Source: Hominisplanchenecus faecis (GTDB lineage: Bacteria; Bacillota; Clostridia; Lachnospirales; Lachnospiraceae). From it: a stretch of 64,000 bases of DNA. Each line of letters begins with the position of its first letter. The stretch's first letter is position 1. This document shows, piece after piece, positions 41,815-50,556 of this stretch. The notes below the pieces were generated by a model. That model was not told where the DNA came from. It saw only the letters and a list, made by a program, of their open reading frames with translations, and ran no database searches. Location of the stretch: positions 1 to 64,000 of the forward strand of contig NZ_JAJEQE010000013.1 of assembly GCF_020687205.1 (NCBI RefSeq), written 5' to 3'. The position numbers and the translations under genes were made by a program.

Positions 41815-42297
41815 ATGAGAGAACAGATATTGACATTTTTAGAAAAAAACAGCCGTATTGATCCGAAAGAACTGGCTATTTTACTTGGCAGCGATGAAGT
41901 AACGATCATGAATGAGATCGCAAAGATGGAAGAGGAAAAGGTCATCTGCGGTTATCACACACTGATCGACTGGGAAAAGGTTTCCGATGAGAAAGTAACC
42001 GCTCTGATCGAAGTGCGTGTCACTCCGATGCGTGGACAGGGATTTGATTCCATCGCAGAGCGTATTTATAATTATCCGGAGGTAAGAAGCGTATATCTGA
42101 TCTCCGGTGCCTATGATCTGATGGTCATTCTGGAAGGAAAGACTCTGAAACAAGTATCAGGTTTTGTTTCTGACAAACTTTCCACACTGGATTCTGTTTT
42201 AAGTACAGCCACTCATTTCATCCTGAAAAAATATAAAGATCACGGAACGATTTTTACAAAGAAAAGCAAAGATGAAAGGATGCTGGTGACACCATGA
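41815..42297 (+). CDS. Lrp/AsnC-family transcriptional regulator
   Basis: This 160-residue protein has an N-terminal winged HTH (LTFLEKNSRIDPKELAILLGSDEVTIMNEIAKMEEEKVI, residues 5-45) and a C-terminal RAM ligand domain (VTALIEVRVTP... YLISGAYDLMVILEG). Such proteins respond to amino acids. Its stop overlaps the start of the following aminotransferase gene by 4 bp, which suggests it governs or senses the substrate of that enzyme. Confidence 0.93.
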   Translation: MREQILTFLEKNSRIDPKELAILLGSDEVTIMNEIAKMEEEKVICGYHTLIDWEKVSDEKVTALIEVRVTPMRGQGFDSIAERIYNYPEVRSVYLISGAYDLMVILEGKTLKQVSGFVSDKLSTLDSVLSTATHFILKKYKDHGTIFTKKSKDERMLVTP

Positions 42298-43466
42298 AAA
42301 ATGTAATTTCCGATAAAGTTCTGGGGCTTCAGCCTTCCGGAATCAGAAAATTTTTTGATATTGTAAGCGAGATGGACGATGTCATTTCGCTTGGTGTGGG
42401 CGAACCGGATTTTGATACGCCGTGGCATATCCGTGATGAGGGTATCTACAGTCTGGAGAGAGGAAGGACTTTCTACACATCCAATGCAGGTTTAAAAGAG
42501 CTGCGTGAGGAGATCTGCAGATATTTAAGCCGCAGATGCAAAGTTGACTATACGATCGACGAGGCGCTGATCACCGTAGGCGGAAGTGAGGCGATCGACC
42601 TTGCGATGCGTGTACTGTTAAATCCGGGCGATGAAGTGCTGATCCCACAGCCAAGTTTTGTATCTTATCTGCCGTGTGCTGTTTTAGCGGACGGTGTTCC
42701 GGTTGTCATCAACCTGAAAGCAGAGAATGAGTTCCGTTTAACGGCACAGGAGCTGGAGGATGCGATCACCGATAAGACAAAACTTCTGGTACTGCCGTTC
42801 CCGAACAATCCGACCGGTGCGGTTATGACAAGAGAAGATCTCGAAGCGATCGCAGAAGTGATCATCCGCCACGATATTTACGTGCTTTCTGATGAGATTT
42901 ATTCTGAGCTGACCTACGCAGGAGATCATGTATCGATCGCAAGTCTGCCGGGCATGAAAGAACGCACGATCACCATGAACGGATTTTCTAAGGCTTACGC
43001 AATGACAGGATGGAGACTTGGCTATGCGTGCGGACCAAGGGAGATCATCAAACAGATGACAAAGGTACATCAGTTTGCGATCATGTGTGCTCCGACCAAC
43101 AGCCAGTATGCAGCCGTAGAAGCACTGAGAAACGGCGATGATGATGTGATTAAAATGCGTGAATCCTACAATGGCAGAAGACGTTATCTGCTGCATGCAT
43201 TTGCAGAGATGGGACTGCCGTGCTTTGAGCCGCTTGGAGCTTTCTATGCATTCCCATGCATCAAAGAGTTTGGCATGACTTCCGATGAGTTTGCATCCAG
43301 ACTGCTGAAAGAGGAGAAGGTCGCTGTCGTTCCGGGAAGTGCATTTGGTGAGTGTGGCGAAGGGTACCTGCGAATTTCCTATGCTTATTCACTGGAAGAT
43401 CTTAAGAAAGCACTGGACCGTATGGCAGATTTCGTGAAGAGACTGAAAGAAGAGGGCAGCAGATAA
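42294..43466 (+). CDS. PLP-dependent class I/II aminotransferase
   Basis: This 390-residue fold-type I aminotransferase of the aspartate-aminotransferase group has GVGEPDFDTPWHI at the N-terminus, LPFPNNPTGAVM, DEIYSELTY, and the PLP-binding lysine in NGFSKAYAMTGWRLGY. The substrate-carboxylate Arg lies in EGYLRISYAYS. The exact amino donor cannot be told. It forms an operon with the Lrp-type regulator (4-bp overlap) and TrmL (1-bp overlap). Confidence 0.93.
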   Translation: MKNVISDKVLGLQPSGIRKFFDIVSEMDDVISLGVGEPDFDTPWHIRDEGIYSLERGRTFYTSNAGLKELREEICRYLSRRCKVDYTIDEALITVGGSEAIDLAMRVLLNPGDEVLIPQPSFVSYLPCAVLADGVPVVINLKAENEFRLTAQELEDAITDKTKLLVLPFPNNPTGAVMTREDLEAIAEVIIRHDIYVLSDEIYSELTYAGDHVSIASLPGMKERTITMNGFSKAYAMTGWRLGYACGPREIIKQMTKVHQFAIMCAPTNSQYAAVEALRNGDDDVIKMRESYNGRRRYLLHAFAEMGLPCFEPLGAFYAFPCIKEFGMTSDEFASRLLKEEKVAVVPGSAFGECGEGYLRISYAYSLEDLKKALDRMADFVKRLKEEGSR

Positions 43467-43969
43467 TGGCAAAGCTGAATATCGTGCTCTTTGAGCCGGA
43501 GATTCCGGCAAACACCGGAAATATAGGCAGAACCTGTGTGGCAACCGGGACAAGACTGCATCTGATCGAGCCGCTTGGCTTCCGCTTAAACGAAAAGGCA
43601 TTAAAGAGAGCCGGGATGGATTACTGGAAAGATCTCGATGTGACTACTTACATTGATTATGCGGACTTTCTGGAGAAGAATCCGGGAGCAAAGATCTATA
43701 TGGCGACGACCAAGGCAAAGAAAACCTACACGGAAGTGGCCTATGAGCCGGATTGTTACATTATGTTCGGAAAAGAAAGTGCCGGGATCCCGGAAGAAAT
43801 TCTGGTAGAGAATCAGGAGACGGCGATCCGTATCCCGATGATCAATGATATCCGCTCCCTGAATCTTGGCAATTCTGTGGCGATCGTGCTTTACGAGGCA
43901 CTTCGCCAGAACCACTTCGACCATATGCAGCTGGAAGGCGACCTGCACCGGCTGCACTGGAAGGGATGA
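43466..43969 (+). CDS. trmL: tRNA 2'-O-methyltransferase TrmL (SPOUT)
   Basis: This 167-residue SPOUT methyltransferase modifies the ribose of the wobble base 34 in tRNA-Leu. The trefoil-knot motifs are IPANTGNIGRTCVATGT, MFGKESAGIPEEI, and MINDIRSLNLGNSVAIVLYEALRQ. It matches the family length (about 157). It is the last gene of the operon and is followed by a palindromic element (43990-44092) that may also end transcription. Confidence 0.95.
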   Translation: MAKLNIVLFEPEIPANTGNIGRTCVATGTRLHLIEPLGFRLNEKALKRAGMDYWKDLDVTTYIDYADFLEKNPGAKIYMATTKAKKTYTEVAYEPDCYIMFGKESAGIPEEILVENQETAIRIPMINDIRSLNLGNSVAIVLYEALRQNHFDHMQLEGDLHRLHWKG

Positions 43970-43989
43970 GAAGCTGCGGAGGTTTTCTT

Positions 43990-44092
43990 AATGTGCAAAC
44001 GAAATGCATTGAAAAACATAGTGCGTAAAATAAGACAGCCAATGGCGTACTATTTTTTACAAAACTATTTTTGCAACGTTCATTTGCACATT
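43990..44092. repeat. Palindromic intergenic element, AATGTGCAAA ends (copy 2)
   Basis: This 103-bp element begins AATGTGCAAACGAA and ends with TTCATTTGCACATT. The interior holds further near-complementary arms (ATAGTGCG with CGTACTAT). The ends match the element at 13482-13553, but the middle differs. It lies between the convergent trmL and histidine-kinase genes. Confidence 0.6.
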
Positions 44093-44105
44093 TACAAAAT
44101 CTCCG

Positions 44106-45524
44106 TCATTTTTTGTTCTTGCTGCATGGCAGTGTAAATGTAAACTCGGTTCCTACGCCCTGCGTGCTGACAACGTTGATATTTTCACCGTGGGCCTGGA
44201 TGATCTCTTTGACGATCGAAAGGCCAAGTCCGGTGCCTTTTTTATCTTTTCCTCTGGATGGATCGCTCTTATAAAAACGCTCCCATATTTTATTTAAGCT
44301 GTCCTTTGCGATGCCTTCGCCGGTGTCTTTTACGGATACAAAGACTTTTCCGTGTTTTTCCAGAGAAGAGATGTAGATCAGAGAATCTGGATGACTGAAT
44401 TTTACGGCGTTGTCGATCAGATTATAGAGAACCTGCTGGATTTTTCCGACATCGGCATTGACGTACAGTGACTCTTCTTCGAACGTAAGCTGGAAAGAAA
44501 TGTGTTTGTCCCAGCACAGGCTGCGGAAGGTTTCCACAGTCTGGCGGATGATCGCATTGATGTCGAAATCTGCAAGTTCCAGGTACGTTCCCTTATCATC
44601 GAAGTTGTTGAGAGTCAGCAGTCCTTTTGTGAGCTTGGTCAGACGGTTTGTTTCTGAGAGAACGACATTGAGGTATCGCTCCTGCATTTCCGGTGGGATC
44701 GTGCCGTCCAGCATGGCTTCTACGTACCCTTTGATGGAAGTAAGCGGAGAACGGAAATCATGCGAAATGTTGGAAATAAATTTTCGCTGGCTTTCGCCGG
44801 AGTTGTTCAGCTCGCCTGCCATGTAATTCATAGAAGCGGCAAGGTAACCGATTTCATCGTTGGATTCGACCGGGATCTTGTAGTTCAGGTTGCCGGCGGC
44901 ATATTCATCTGCTCCGTGTATGATGCGGCGGATCGGAAAATATACTACAAATGTAAATGTAATCAATACGATCAGAGAAAGAGCCAGGATCATAGCCAGT
45001 GTGATGTAGGAACAGTTGAGAATGGAATTTTTCTCCGTTTCCAGTTTGTTCTTTTCATAATGGACTGCAATGTAGCCTTTCGTGATGTAGTTGGATGTGA
45101 TCGGTGCGACCACACTGAGCATATCTTCATCAAAATAGTCAAAAAAGCGACCGGTTTGATAATAATTGCCGGACAGGGATACCGGATCAAAAGAATCCAG
45201 CTGCGTGATCTTTGACTGATCATAGCCGACAGCCGTATCGATCAGGATCTTGCCATTACTGTCCATCAGCCAGAGTCGCATGGACTGGTAAGAGGCGACG
45301 GCCAGCAGATTCGTGTAGGTGTCCTGCAAAGAAGCCCGCTCGGTATAATTCTGTGCGAGCCTTCCGGCAGCGATCACATTTGCTTCGCGGTACATGCCTT
45401 CTGTCCTGTTTTTGATCAGATGCTTTTCCACAAGCGAAGAAGTGATGCCCGCTACGGATACAAAACTCAGTACGGCGAAACAGATCCATGCCAGAATGAG
45501 TTTTGGGTAAAGTCTGCGTTTCAT
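44106..45524 (-). CDS. Sensor histidine kinase (HAMP-HisKA-HATPase)
   Basis: This 472-residue membrane kinase has TM1 at about 10-30, an extracellular sensor region to about 170, TM2 (ITLAMILALSLIVLITFTFVV), HAMP (RRIIHGADEYAAGNLNYKI), HisKA with SHDFRSPLTSIKGYVEAM, then the ATPase N, G1 and G2 boxes (DNAVKF, VKDTGEGIA, GTGLGLSIVKEI). The signal is unknown; the layout is like YycG/PhoR-type kinases, but no PAS domain is seen. It overlaps the regulator gene by 4 bp and is transcribed after it. Confidence 0.93.
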   Translation of the reverse strand: MKRRLYPKLILAWICFAVLSFVSVAGITSSLVEKHLIKNRTEGMYREANVIAAGRLAQNYTERASLQDTYTNLLAVASYQSMRLWLMDSNGKILIDTAVGYDQSKITQLDSFDPVSLSGNYYQTGRFFDYFDEDMLSVVAPITSNYITKGYIAVHYEKNKLETEKNSILNCSYITLAMILALSLIVLITFTFVVYFPIRRIIHGADEYAAGNLNYKIPVESNDEIGYLAASMNYMAGELNNSGESQRKFISNISHDFRSPLTSIKGYVEAMLDGTIPPEMQERYLNVVLSETNRLTKLTKGLLTLNNFDDKGTYLELADFDINAIIRQTVETFRSLCWDKHISFQLTFEEESLYVNADVGKIQQVLYNLIDNAVKFSHPDSLIYISSLEKHGKVFVSVKDTGEGIAKDSLNKIWERFYKSDPSRGKDKKGTGLGLSIVKEIIQAHGENINVVSTQGVGTEFTFTLPCSKNKK

Positions 45525-46225
45525 ATGTTTTTAACCTCAAATTTATAGCCGATACCCCATACGGTGGTCAGTGCCCAGGAATCATTTCCTTTGATCTTTT
45601 CCCGGAGACGTTTGATATGTACGTCAACCGTACGGGTATCGCCGATGTATTCATAGCCCCAGATGTGATCCAGCAGCTGTTCTCTTGTGAAAACCTGGTT
45701 TGGTGAAGAAGCCAGAAAATAGAGCAGTTCCAGTTCTTTTGGCGGCATGTCAACGGTAGATCCTTTATAGATAACAGAATAGTTGGTCTGATTTACGATC
45801 AGATCCGGGTATTCCACGATCTTGCCGGAATTCTGTGAACTGGAAGATTTCTCTGGCTGGAAACGGCGGAGAACCGCTTTGACTCTGGCAACCAGCTCCT
45901 TGGAATCAAACGGTTTGATCATGTAATCATCTGCACCAAGTTCCAGACCGAGTACCTTGTCAAACACCTCACCCTTTGCAGATAAAATGATGATCGGCAC
46001 GGAAGAACGCTGACGCAGTTCGCGGCATACCTGATAGCCGTCCATGCCCGGAAGCATCAGATCCAGTAGGACCAGATTCGGTCCGTAAGTATCAAATTCA
46101 CGCATGGCACTTTCGCCGTCGTGAACAATTCGCGTGTTAAAACACTCTTTGGTGAGATACAAAGAGATCAGCTCTGCAATGTTCTCATCATCATCAACAA
46201 TCATAATCTTTTGTCTGTTTACCAT
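45521..46225 (-). CDS. OmpR/PhoB-family response regulator
   Basis: This 234-residue protein has a receiver domain (IMIVDDDENI, LVLLDLMLPGMDGYQV with the phospho-Asp, and KPFDSKEL) and a C-terminal winged helix (MPPKELELLYFLASSPNQVFTREQLLDHIWGYEYIGDTRTVDVHIKRLREKI region, 160-225). AGGAG precedes the start. It is the first gene of the two-component operon. The start lies about 30 bp from a modular repeat at 46259. Confidence 0.95.
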   Translation of the reverse strand: MVNRQKIMIVDDDENIAELISLYLTKECFNTRIVHDGESAMREFDTYGPNLVLLDLMLPGMDGYQVCRELRQRSSVPIIILSAKGEVFDKVLGLELGADDYMIKPFDSKELVARVKAVLRRFQPEKSSSSQNSGKIVEYPDLIVNQTNYSVIYKGSTVDMPPKELELLYFLASSPNQVFTREQLLDHIWGYEYIGDTRTVDVHIKRLREKIKGNDSWALTTVWGIGYKFEVKNI

Positions 46226-46258
46226 AATATATACTCCTCATGTTTTTAAATAATATTT

Positions 46259-46435
46259 AATAATGCTAAGGTCAAAAGCCTGAAACCACGATGTGCTTGC
46301 ACAGGAGTGGTTTTATGGCTTAATGACCTGCACCGATATGAGCATAAAAGTGGAGCGTAAGCTTCACGATATGCGAATGTCGGATAGAATTGTGAGAGTA
46401 CGAAGTACGGAACAATTCTTAAGGCATTATTGATT
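46259..46435 (+). repeat. Modular intergenic repeat, A-B-C form
   Basis: Three palindromic modules occur in order. A (46276-46321) has outer arms AAGCC/GGCTT, then GAAACCAC/GTGGTTT, and a GTGCttGCAC tip. B (46342-46374) has GCAT/ATGC ends around GTGGAGC/GCTTCAC. C (46387-46418) has GAATTGT/ACAATTC around GTACgaaGTAC. The outer ends AATAATGC and GCATTATT are inverted. An inverted relative lies on the other side of mutS2. Confidence 0.8.
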
Positions 46436-46444
46436 TTAACAGTT

Positions 46445-48829
46445 TTATTTGAACTCCACGATCGTAACTCCGGCATCACCCTCGCCGAATTCGCCAAGGC
46501 GATAGCTCTTGACATGCTTCTGGCGGCGGAGATAATTGTGAACACCTTTTCGAAGTGCACCGGTACCTTTTCCGTGTACGATACGGACGGAAGGAAGGTG
46601 GGCAATGTAAGCATCGTCAAGATATTTATCCAGCTCCATGATCGCCTCGTCGACGGTCTTTCCGAGTAGATTGATCTCTGTGCTGACAGATGCCGATTTG
46701 GACATTTTGATCTTGCCGGAACCGGTCTTGCTGAAATTGCCTCCGGTGATCACGGTATCATCCAGTTTTTCCAGATCCCGGATGTTTACCTGAGAACGCA
46801 GGATTCCCATCTGAACAAACAGGTTGCCTTTTGCATCCGGCAGCGTGCTGACCGTACCTTTGAGGTTCAGGCTCAGTACCTTTATGCTGTCGCCGATGTG
46901 CAGATCTTTGGCGGTAAGCTGTTTATGCGATTTTTTCGGAGCCGCATTCTTCGCAGAAAGCTTTTTGTCAACTGTGGACATTTTCTCACGTAGTTTGCCG
47001 CGTTCCTTTTCCATGTCTTTGGCAGACACGCCGGCAGCCTTTCCATATTTCTGGAAATTGCGGATCGTAGTATCGGCATAATCTTTGGCTTCCTGCAAAA
47101 TATTGCGTGCCTGCTCATTTGCTTCACGGAGAATTTTGTCGCGGCTTAAGTCCAGTTTTTCCTGTTTGGATTCAAGACGCTGCTTTAATTCGCGGATCTC
47201 TTCTTTATAGGAATTGATCTGGTCACGTTCCTGTTCTATTGTAACACGTTTTTGCTCCAGATCAGCAAGTAAATCTTCAAAATCTTCATCCTGTTTGGTC
47301 AAATGTGTTTTTGCTTCCTCGATAATGTCCTGTGACAGACCAAGTTTCTGAGAAATCGCAAAAGCATTACTTTTACCCGGAACACCGATCAGCAGCCGGT
47401 AAGTCGGACGCAGAGTTTCCACATCAAACTCGCAGCAACCGTTTTCCACGCCCGGTGTGGAAAGTGCAAACACCTTTAATTCGCTGTAGTGCGTGGTTGC
47501 CATAACGCGGGAACCGCGGCGATGCAGGTTGGAAAGGATCGCGATCGCAAGGGCTGCACCTTCGGTCGGATCGGTTCCGGCACCAAGCTCATCGAACAAC
47601 ACGAGCGAACGGTCATCCGCTTCTTTTAAGATCGATACCGTATTTGTCATATGGGCGGAAAAAGTACTGAGACTCTGCTCAATGCTCTGCTCATCGCCGA
47701 TATCCGCAAAAACTTCGTGAAATACGGAAAGCTCTGAGTGGTCAAATGCCGGGATATGCAGTCCGGCCTGTCCCATCAGGGTAAAAAGTCCGACTGTTTT
47801 CAGGGAAACGGTTTTACCGCCGGTATTCGGACCGGTGATGATCAGCAGTTCAAAATCCTTACCGAGCTGAATGTCGATCGGAACGACTTTCTTTTTATCG
47901 AGAAGCGGATGTCTTCCTTTTTTGATGAGGATACGGCCTTCCTCGTTGAAATCCGGCTGTGTGCCGTTCATTGAGCGGGAGAGCTGTGCTCTGGCAAAAA
48001 TAAAATCCAGTTTTGTCAGAAGATCCAGGTCATCACGCAGAGCTTCGGTTTCTTCACCACATCTGGCACTTAAGGTGGCAAGGATCATCTCGATTTCTTT
48101 TTCTTCTTTTAATTCCAGTTCACGCAGGTCGTTGTTCAGTTTGATGACAGCCATCGGCTCCACAAACAGGGTAGAACCGGTGGAGGACTGATCATGGATC
48201 ATGCCCGGAATCTGTCCGCGGTGCTCTGCTTTGACCGGGATACAGTAGCGTCCGTTTCGCATGGTAACAACCGCATCTTGCAAGTAGGTGCGGGCGGAGC
48301 CATTTACCATCGTCTGGAGCTGAGCGTGGACCTTGTCGTTGATCTGACGCATGGAGCGGCGGATCTTGAACAGTGCAGGACTGGCATCGTCATTTAATTC
48401 CTCCTCCGAGGCGATACATCTGCGAATCTCGGAAGAAACCGGTGTCAGAGGCTGCAGTGCCTGAAACATAGCTTCCAGAGAATCCTCAAAATCAGGATCA
48501 CGGTCATTTCTGGAATAAGCCTTTACCTTGCTGCAGACATCAAGAAGACTGCAGATCGAAAGCAGTTCATTGATACCGATGATCGCACCAATCTCCAGAC
48601 GCTTGATGGAGCCGCGGATGTCGCGGACGCCGCGGAACGATACCGCACCTTTCTGATAAATACGGGAAAGGGCATCGCTTGTCTCCTTCTGGAGAGCCTG
48701 AATCTCGTACAGATCCGTGGATGGCTGCAGATTGCGGCACATCTCTTTTGCAAGTGCCGAACCGGCAAATTCTGTGAGTTTGTCAATGATTTTATTATAT
48801 TCTAAAGTTTTTAAAGCCTTTGGGTTCAT
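46445..48829 (-). CDS. mutS2: Endonuclease MutS2
   Basis: This 794-residue MutS-family ATPase lacks the mismatch-reading N-terminal domains. The core is ITGPNTGGKTVSLKTVGL (Walker A), LFDELGAGTDPTEGAALA (Walker B/signature) and TTHYSELK. A long coiled coil (about 510-620) and a C-terminal Smr nuclease domain with LLGKTVDEA and RIVHGKGTGALRKGV follow. MutS2 suppresses recombination or splits collided ribosomes in other bacteria. The true start is the ATG at 48829 (MNPKALKTL) with AGAGG upstream; 24 further open codons are encoded by the adjacent repeat and should not be included. Confidence 0.95.
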   Translation of the reverse strand: MNPKALKTLEYNKIIDKLTEFAGSALAKEMCRNLQPSTDLYEIQALQKETSDALSRIYQKGAVSFRGVRDIRGSIKRLEIGAIIGINELLSICSLLDVCSKVKAYSRNDRDPDFEDSLEAMFQALQPLTPVSSEIRRCIASEEELNDDASPALFKIRRSMRQINDKVHAQLQTMVNGSARTYLQDAVVTMRNGRYCIPVKAEHRGQIPGMIHDQSSTGSTLFVEPMAVIKLNNDLRELELKEEKEIEMILATLSARCGEETEALRDDLDLLTKLDFIFARAQLSRSMNGTQPDFNEEGRILIKKGRHPLLDKKKVVPIDIQLGKDFELLIITGPNTGGKTVSLKTVGLFTLMGQAGLHIPAFDHSELSVFHEVFADIGDEQSIEQSLSTFSAHMTNTVSILKEADDRSLVLFDELGAGTDPTEGAALAIAILSNLHRRGSRVMATTHYSELKVFALSTPGVENGCCEFDVETLRPTYRLLIGVPGKSNAFAISQKLGLSQDIIEEAKTHLTKQDEDFEDLLADLEQKRVTIEQERDQINSYKEEIRELKQRLESKQEKLDLSRDKILREANEQARNILQEAKDYADTTIRNFQKYGKAAGVSAKDMEKERGKLREKMSTVDKKLSAKNAAPKKSHKQLTAKDLHIGDSIKVLSLNLKGTVSTLPDAKGNLFVQMGILRSQVNIRDLEKLDDTVITGGNFSKTGSGKIKMSKSASVSTEINLLGKTVDEAIMELDKYLDDAYIAHLPSVRIVHGKGTGALRKGVHNYLRRQKHVKSYRLGEFGEGDAGVTIVEFK

Positions 48830-48862
48830 ATAGCATACCTCTTGTAGTGATGTGTAACAAAA

Positions 48863-49077
48863 GATGCCATACGAATTGTTCCGTACTTCGTACTCCCACA
48901 ATTCTTCTACGCTCCGCTTCGGTCGGTGCTAAACATGTGCCACTGGCACATAGCACCCGCCATTCGCATATCGTGAAGCTTCTGCTTCACTTTTATGCTC
49001 ACGTCGGGCGGGGCATTAAGCCATAAAACCACTCCTGTGCAAGCACATCGTAGTTTCAGGCTTTTGCCCCTGGCATC
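48863..49077 (-). repeat. Modular intergenic repeat, A-B-D-C form
   Basis: Read on the minus strand, this is the same series as 46259-46435 with an extra palindrome D (48925-48957, arms GGTGCTA/TAGCACC and TGTGCCA/TGGCACA) between B and C. Modules on the plus-strand scale are C 48873-48904, D 48925-48957, B 48966-48998, and A 49018-49063. The element is framed by perfect 7-bp inverted ends GATGCCA (48863-48869) and TGGCATC (49071-49077). Confidence 0.85.
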
Positions 49078-49090
49078 ATATAATTATAAC

Positions 49091-49119
49091 TTTACTATTT
49101 TTCTATTGTACCCTATAAT
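49091..49119 (+). promoter_or_regulatory. Promoter of the HtrA-like gene
   Basis: TTTACT (49091-49096), a 17-bp spacer, then TATAAT (49114-49119). It begins only 13 bp beyond the end of the modular repeat. Confidence 0.7.
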
Positions 49120-49180
49120 GTGGGTATGGTCAAAAGGTATTTTGAGCGAAAAGCCTATAATAGCAGAAGGGATCAGGTAT

Positions 49181-50467
49181 ATGGGTGAGAACGAGAAGAA
49201 AGAGTTTCATTTTATCAATGAACAGATCAAGAAAAAGCCGTTCTACCGACGTAAGTGGTTTACGCAGGGGGCAGCGGCGATTGCCCTGGCACTTATTTTC
49301 GGGGCGGCGGCGGGCGTGATGTTCGCGATCGTACAGCCGTGGGCGAGCAATCAGTTTGGAAAGCCGGATGAGCCGACACAGATCGTGATGGTTCAGGAAG
49401 AGACACATACTCAGGAGACAGAAACCGGACAGACAGAGCAGAAAGCGGATGACGAAAAGGAGACGGCAAAAGGCAGGAAAAAGAACAGCAAAGAAACAGA
49501 TGCAATCGAAGAATACCGCATGCACTATGATCAGATGAAAAATGTGGTAGATTCTGCAGAAAATTCTCTGGTAAAGATTAAAAGCTATGTGGCAAAAATG
49601 GACTGGTTCAGTGAAAGCTATGAGAATGTGACGGAGACTTCCGGACTGGTGTTCCGCGTGGACAGCAACTGGCTTTACATCCTGACTTCCAGTCGTTTTA
49701 TCAAAAGTGCACAGCAGATCACAGTAACCTTCCCGGACGGAGAGGTCGCAGATGCAGCTGTCAGACGGCAGGATACGGTGACAGAGCTTGCGATTCTGGA
49801 GATTCCGCTCAAAAGTATAAAGGAATCCACGATCCAGAGCATTTCCGCAATTTCGATCAAAGGAATTTCCAGCGTAGAAAAAGGAGAACCGGTGATCGCA
49901 GTCGGAAGTCCAATGGGATATACAGATTCGATCAATTATGGCATGATCACTTCGATTACGGAGTGTGAAGATGTGGACGGAGAGTATAAGGTGATCGCAA
50001 CGGACATGGCGGCCAGCGATATGAGCTATGGATTTCTGCTGAATCTGGATGGAAATATGGTCGGCATTGTGGCACAGAAATTCAAACAGACTGGTGCGGC
50101 AGATACGTTGATTGCACTTGGCATTTCTGATATCAGTTATCTGCTGGAAATGCTGGCAGCAGGCAGGTCGCTTCCTTATACCGGTGTGGTCGGAAAGAGC
50201 GTCAGTGCCGATGTGGCAGAGCATTTCAGCGTTCCTTACGGTATTTATGTCAAGAAAGTGAACACAGATTCACCGGCCATGTATGCCGGGATACAGGCAG
50301 CCGATGTGATCACAGAGATCAACGGGGAAAGCGTTGGCTCGATGTCCGAGTACGAAGACATTCTGCGGAAATATCAGGAAGGTGATACCTTAAAAATCAA
50401 GGTCCGCAGAAAAAGTATCGGCGGTTATGCCGATGTAGAAATGAAACTGGTCATGGGAGCCAGATAA
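49181..50467 (+). CDS. HtrA-like trypsin-fold protein with PDZ, probably catalytically dead
   Basis: This 428-residue protein has the same plan as HtrA: a cytoplasmic basic N-terminus, one TM (AAAIALALIFGAAAGVMFAIV, 31-51), a charged linker, a trypsin-like domain and a PDZ domain (about 335-425). Aligning with the active HtrA at 13757, the catalytic His is Arg172 (LTSSRFI for ATNNHVI) and Asp is Glu202 (TELAIL for DLAVV). The Ser-loop GNSGG is DMSYG, where Ser282 remains but the oxyanion residues do not. I infer a pseudoprotease that may bind or sense peptides. The start is the ATG at 49181, not the open codons that run back into the repeat. Confidence 0.82.
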   Translation: MGENEKKEFHFINEQIKKKPFYRRKWFTQGAAAIALALIFGAAAGVMFAIVQPWASNQFGKPDEPTQIVMVQEETHTQETETGQTEQKADDEKETAKGRKKNSKETDAIEEYRMHYDQMKNVVDSAENSLVKIKSYVAKMDWFSESYENVTETSGLVFRVDSNWLYILTSSRFIKSAQQITVTFPDGEVADAAVRRQDTVTELAILEIPLKSIKESTIQSISAISIKGISSVEKGEPVIAVGSPMGYTDSINYGMITSITECEDVDGEYKVIATDMAASDMSYGFLLNLDGNMVGIVAQKFKQTGAADTLIALGISDISYLLEMLAAGRSLPYTGVVGKSVSADVAEHFSVPYGIYVKKVNTDSPAMYAGIQAADVITEINGESVGSMSEYEDILRKYQEGDTLKIKVRRKSIGGYADVEMKLVMGAR

Positions 50468-50556
50468 CGAAACAGATAAGATCATGGTACCGGCAGCAAG
50501 TGATCTGTCCTGCACGGAACCATTCATGTTTATTTAATAAGAGAAAGGTCAAAACA

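Noticed and set aside
46246-46620. Minus-strand open frame with a RIVPYFVLSQF-type peptide
   Set aside because: This peptide is the translation of the modular repeat, and the same string appears at each copy. It is not a gene.
48830-49180. N-terminal extensions of mutS2 (to 48901) and of the HtrA-like gene (from 48995)
   Set aside because: Both extensions are encoded by the repeat; well-placed ribosome sites or family alignments support internal starts at 48829 and 49181.
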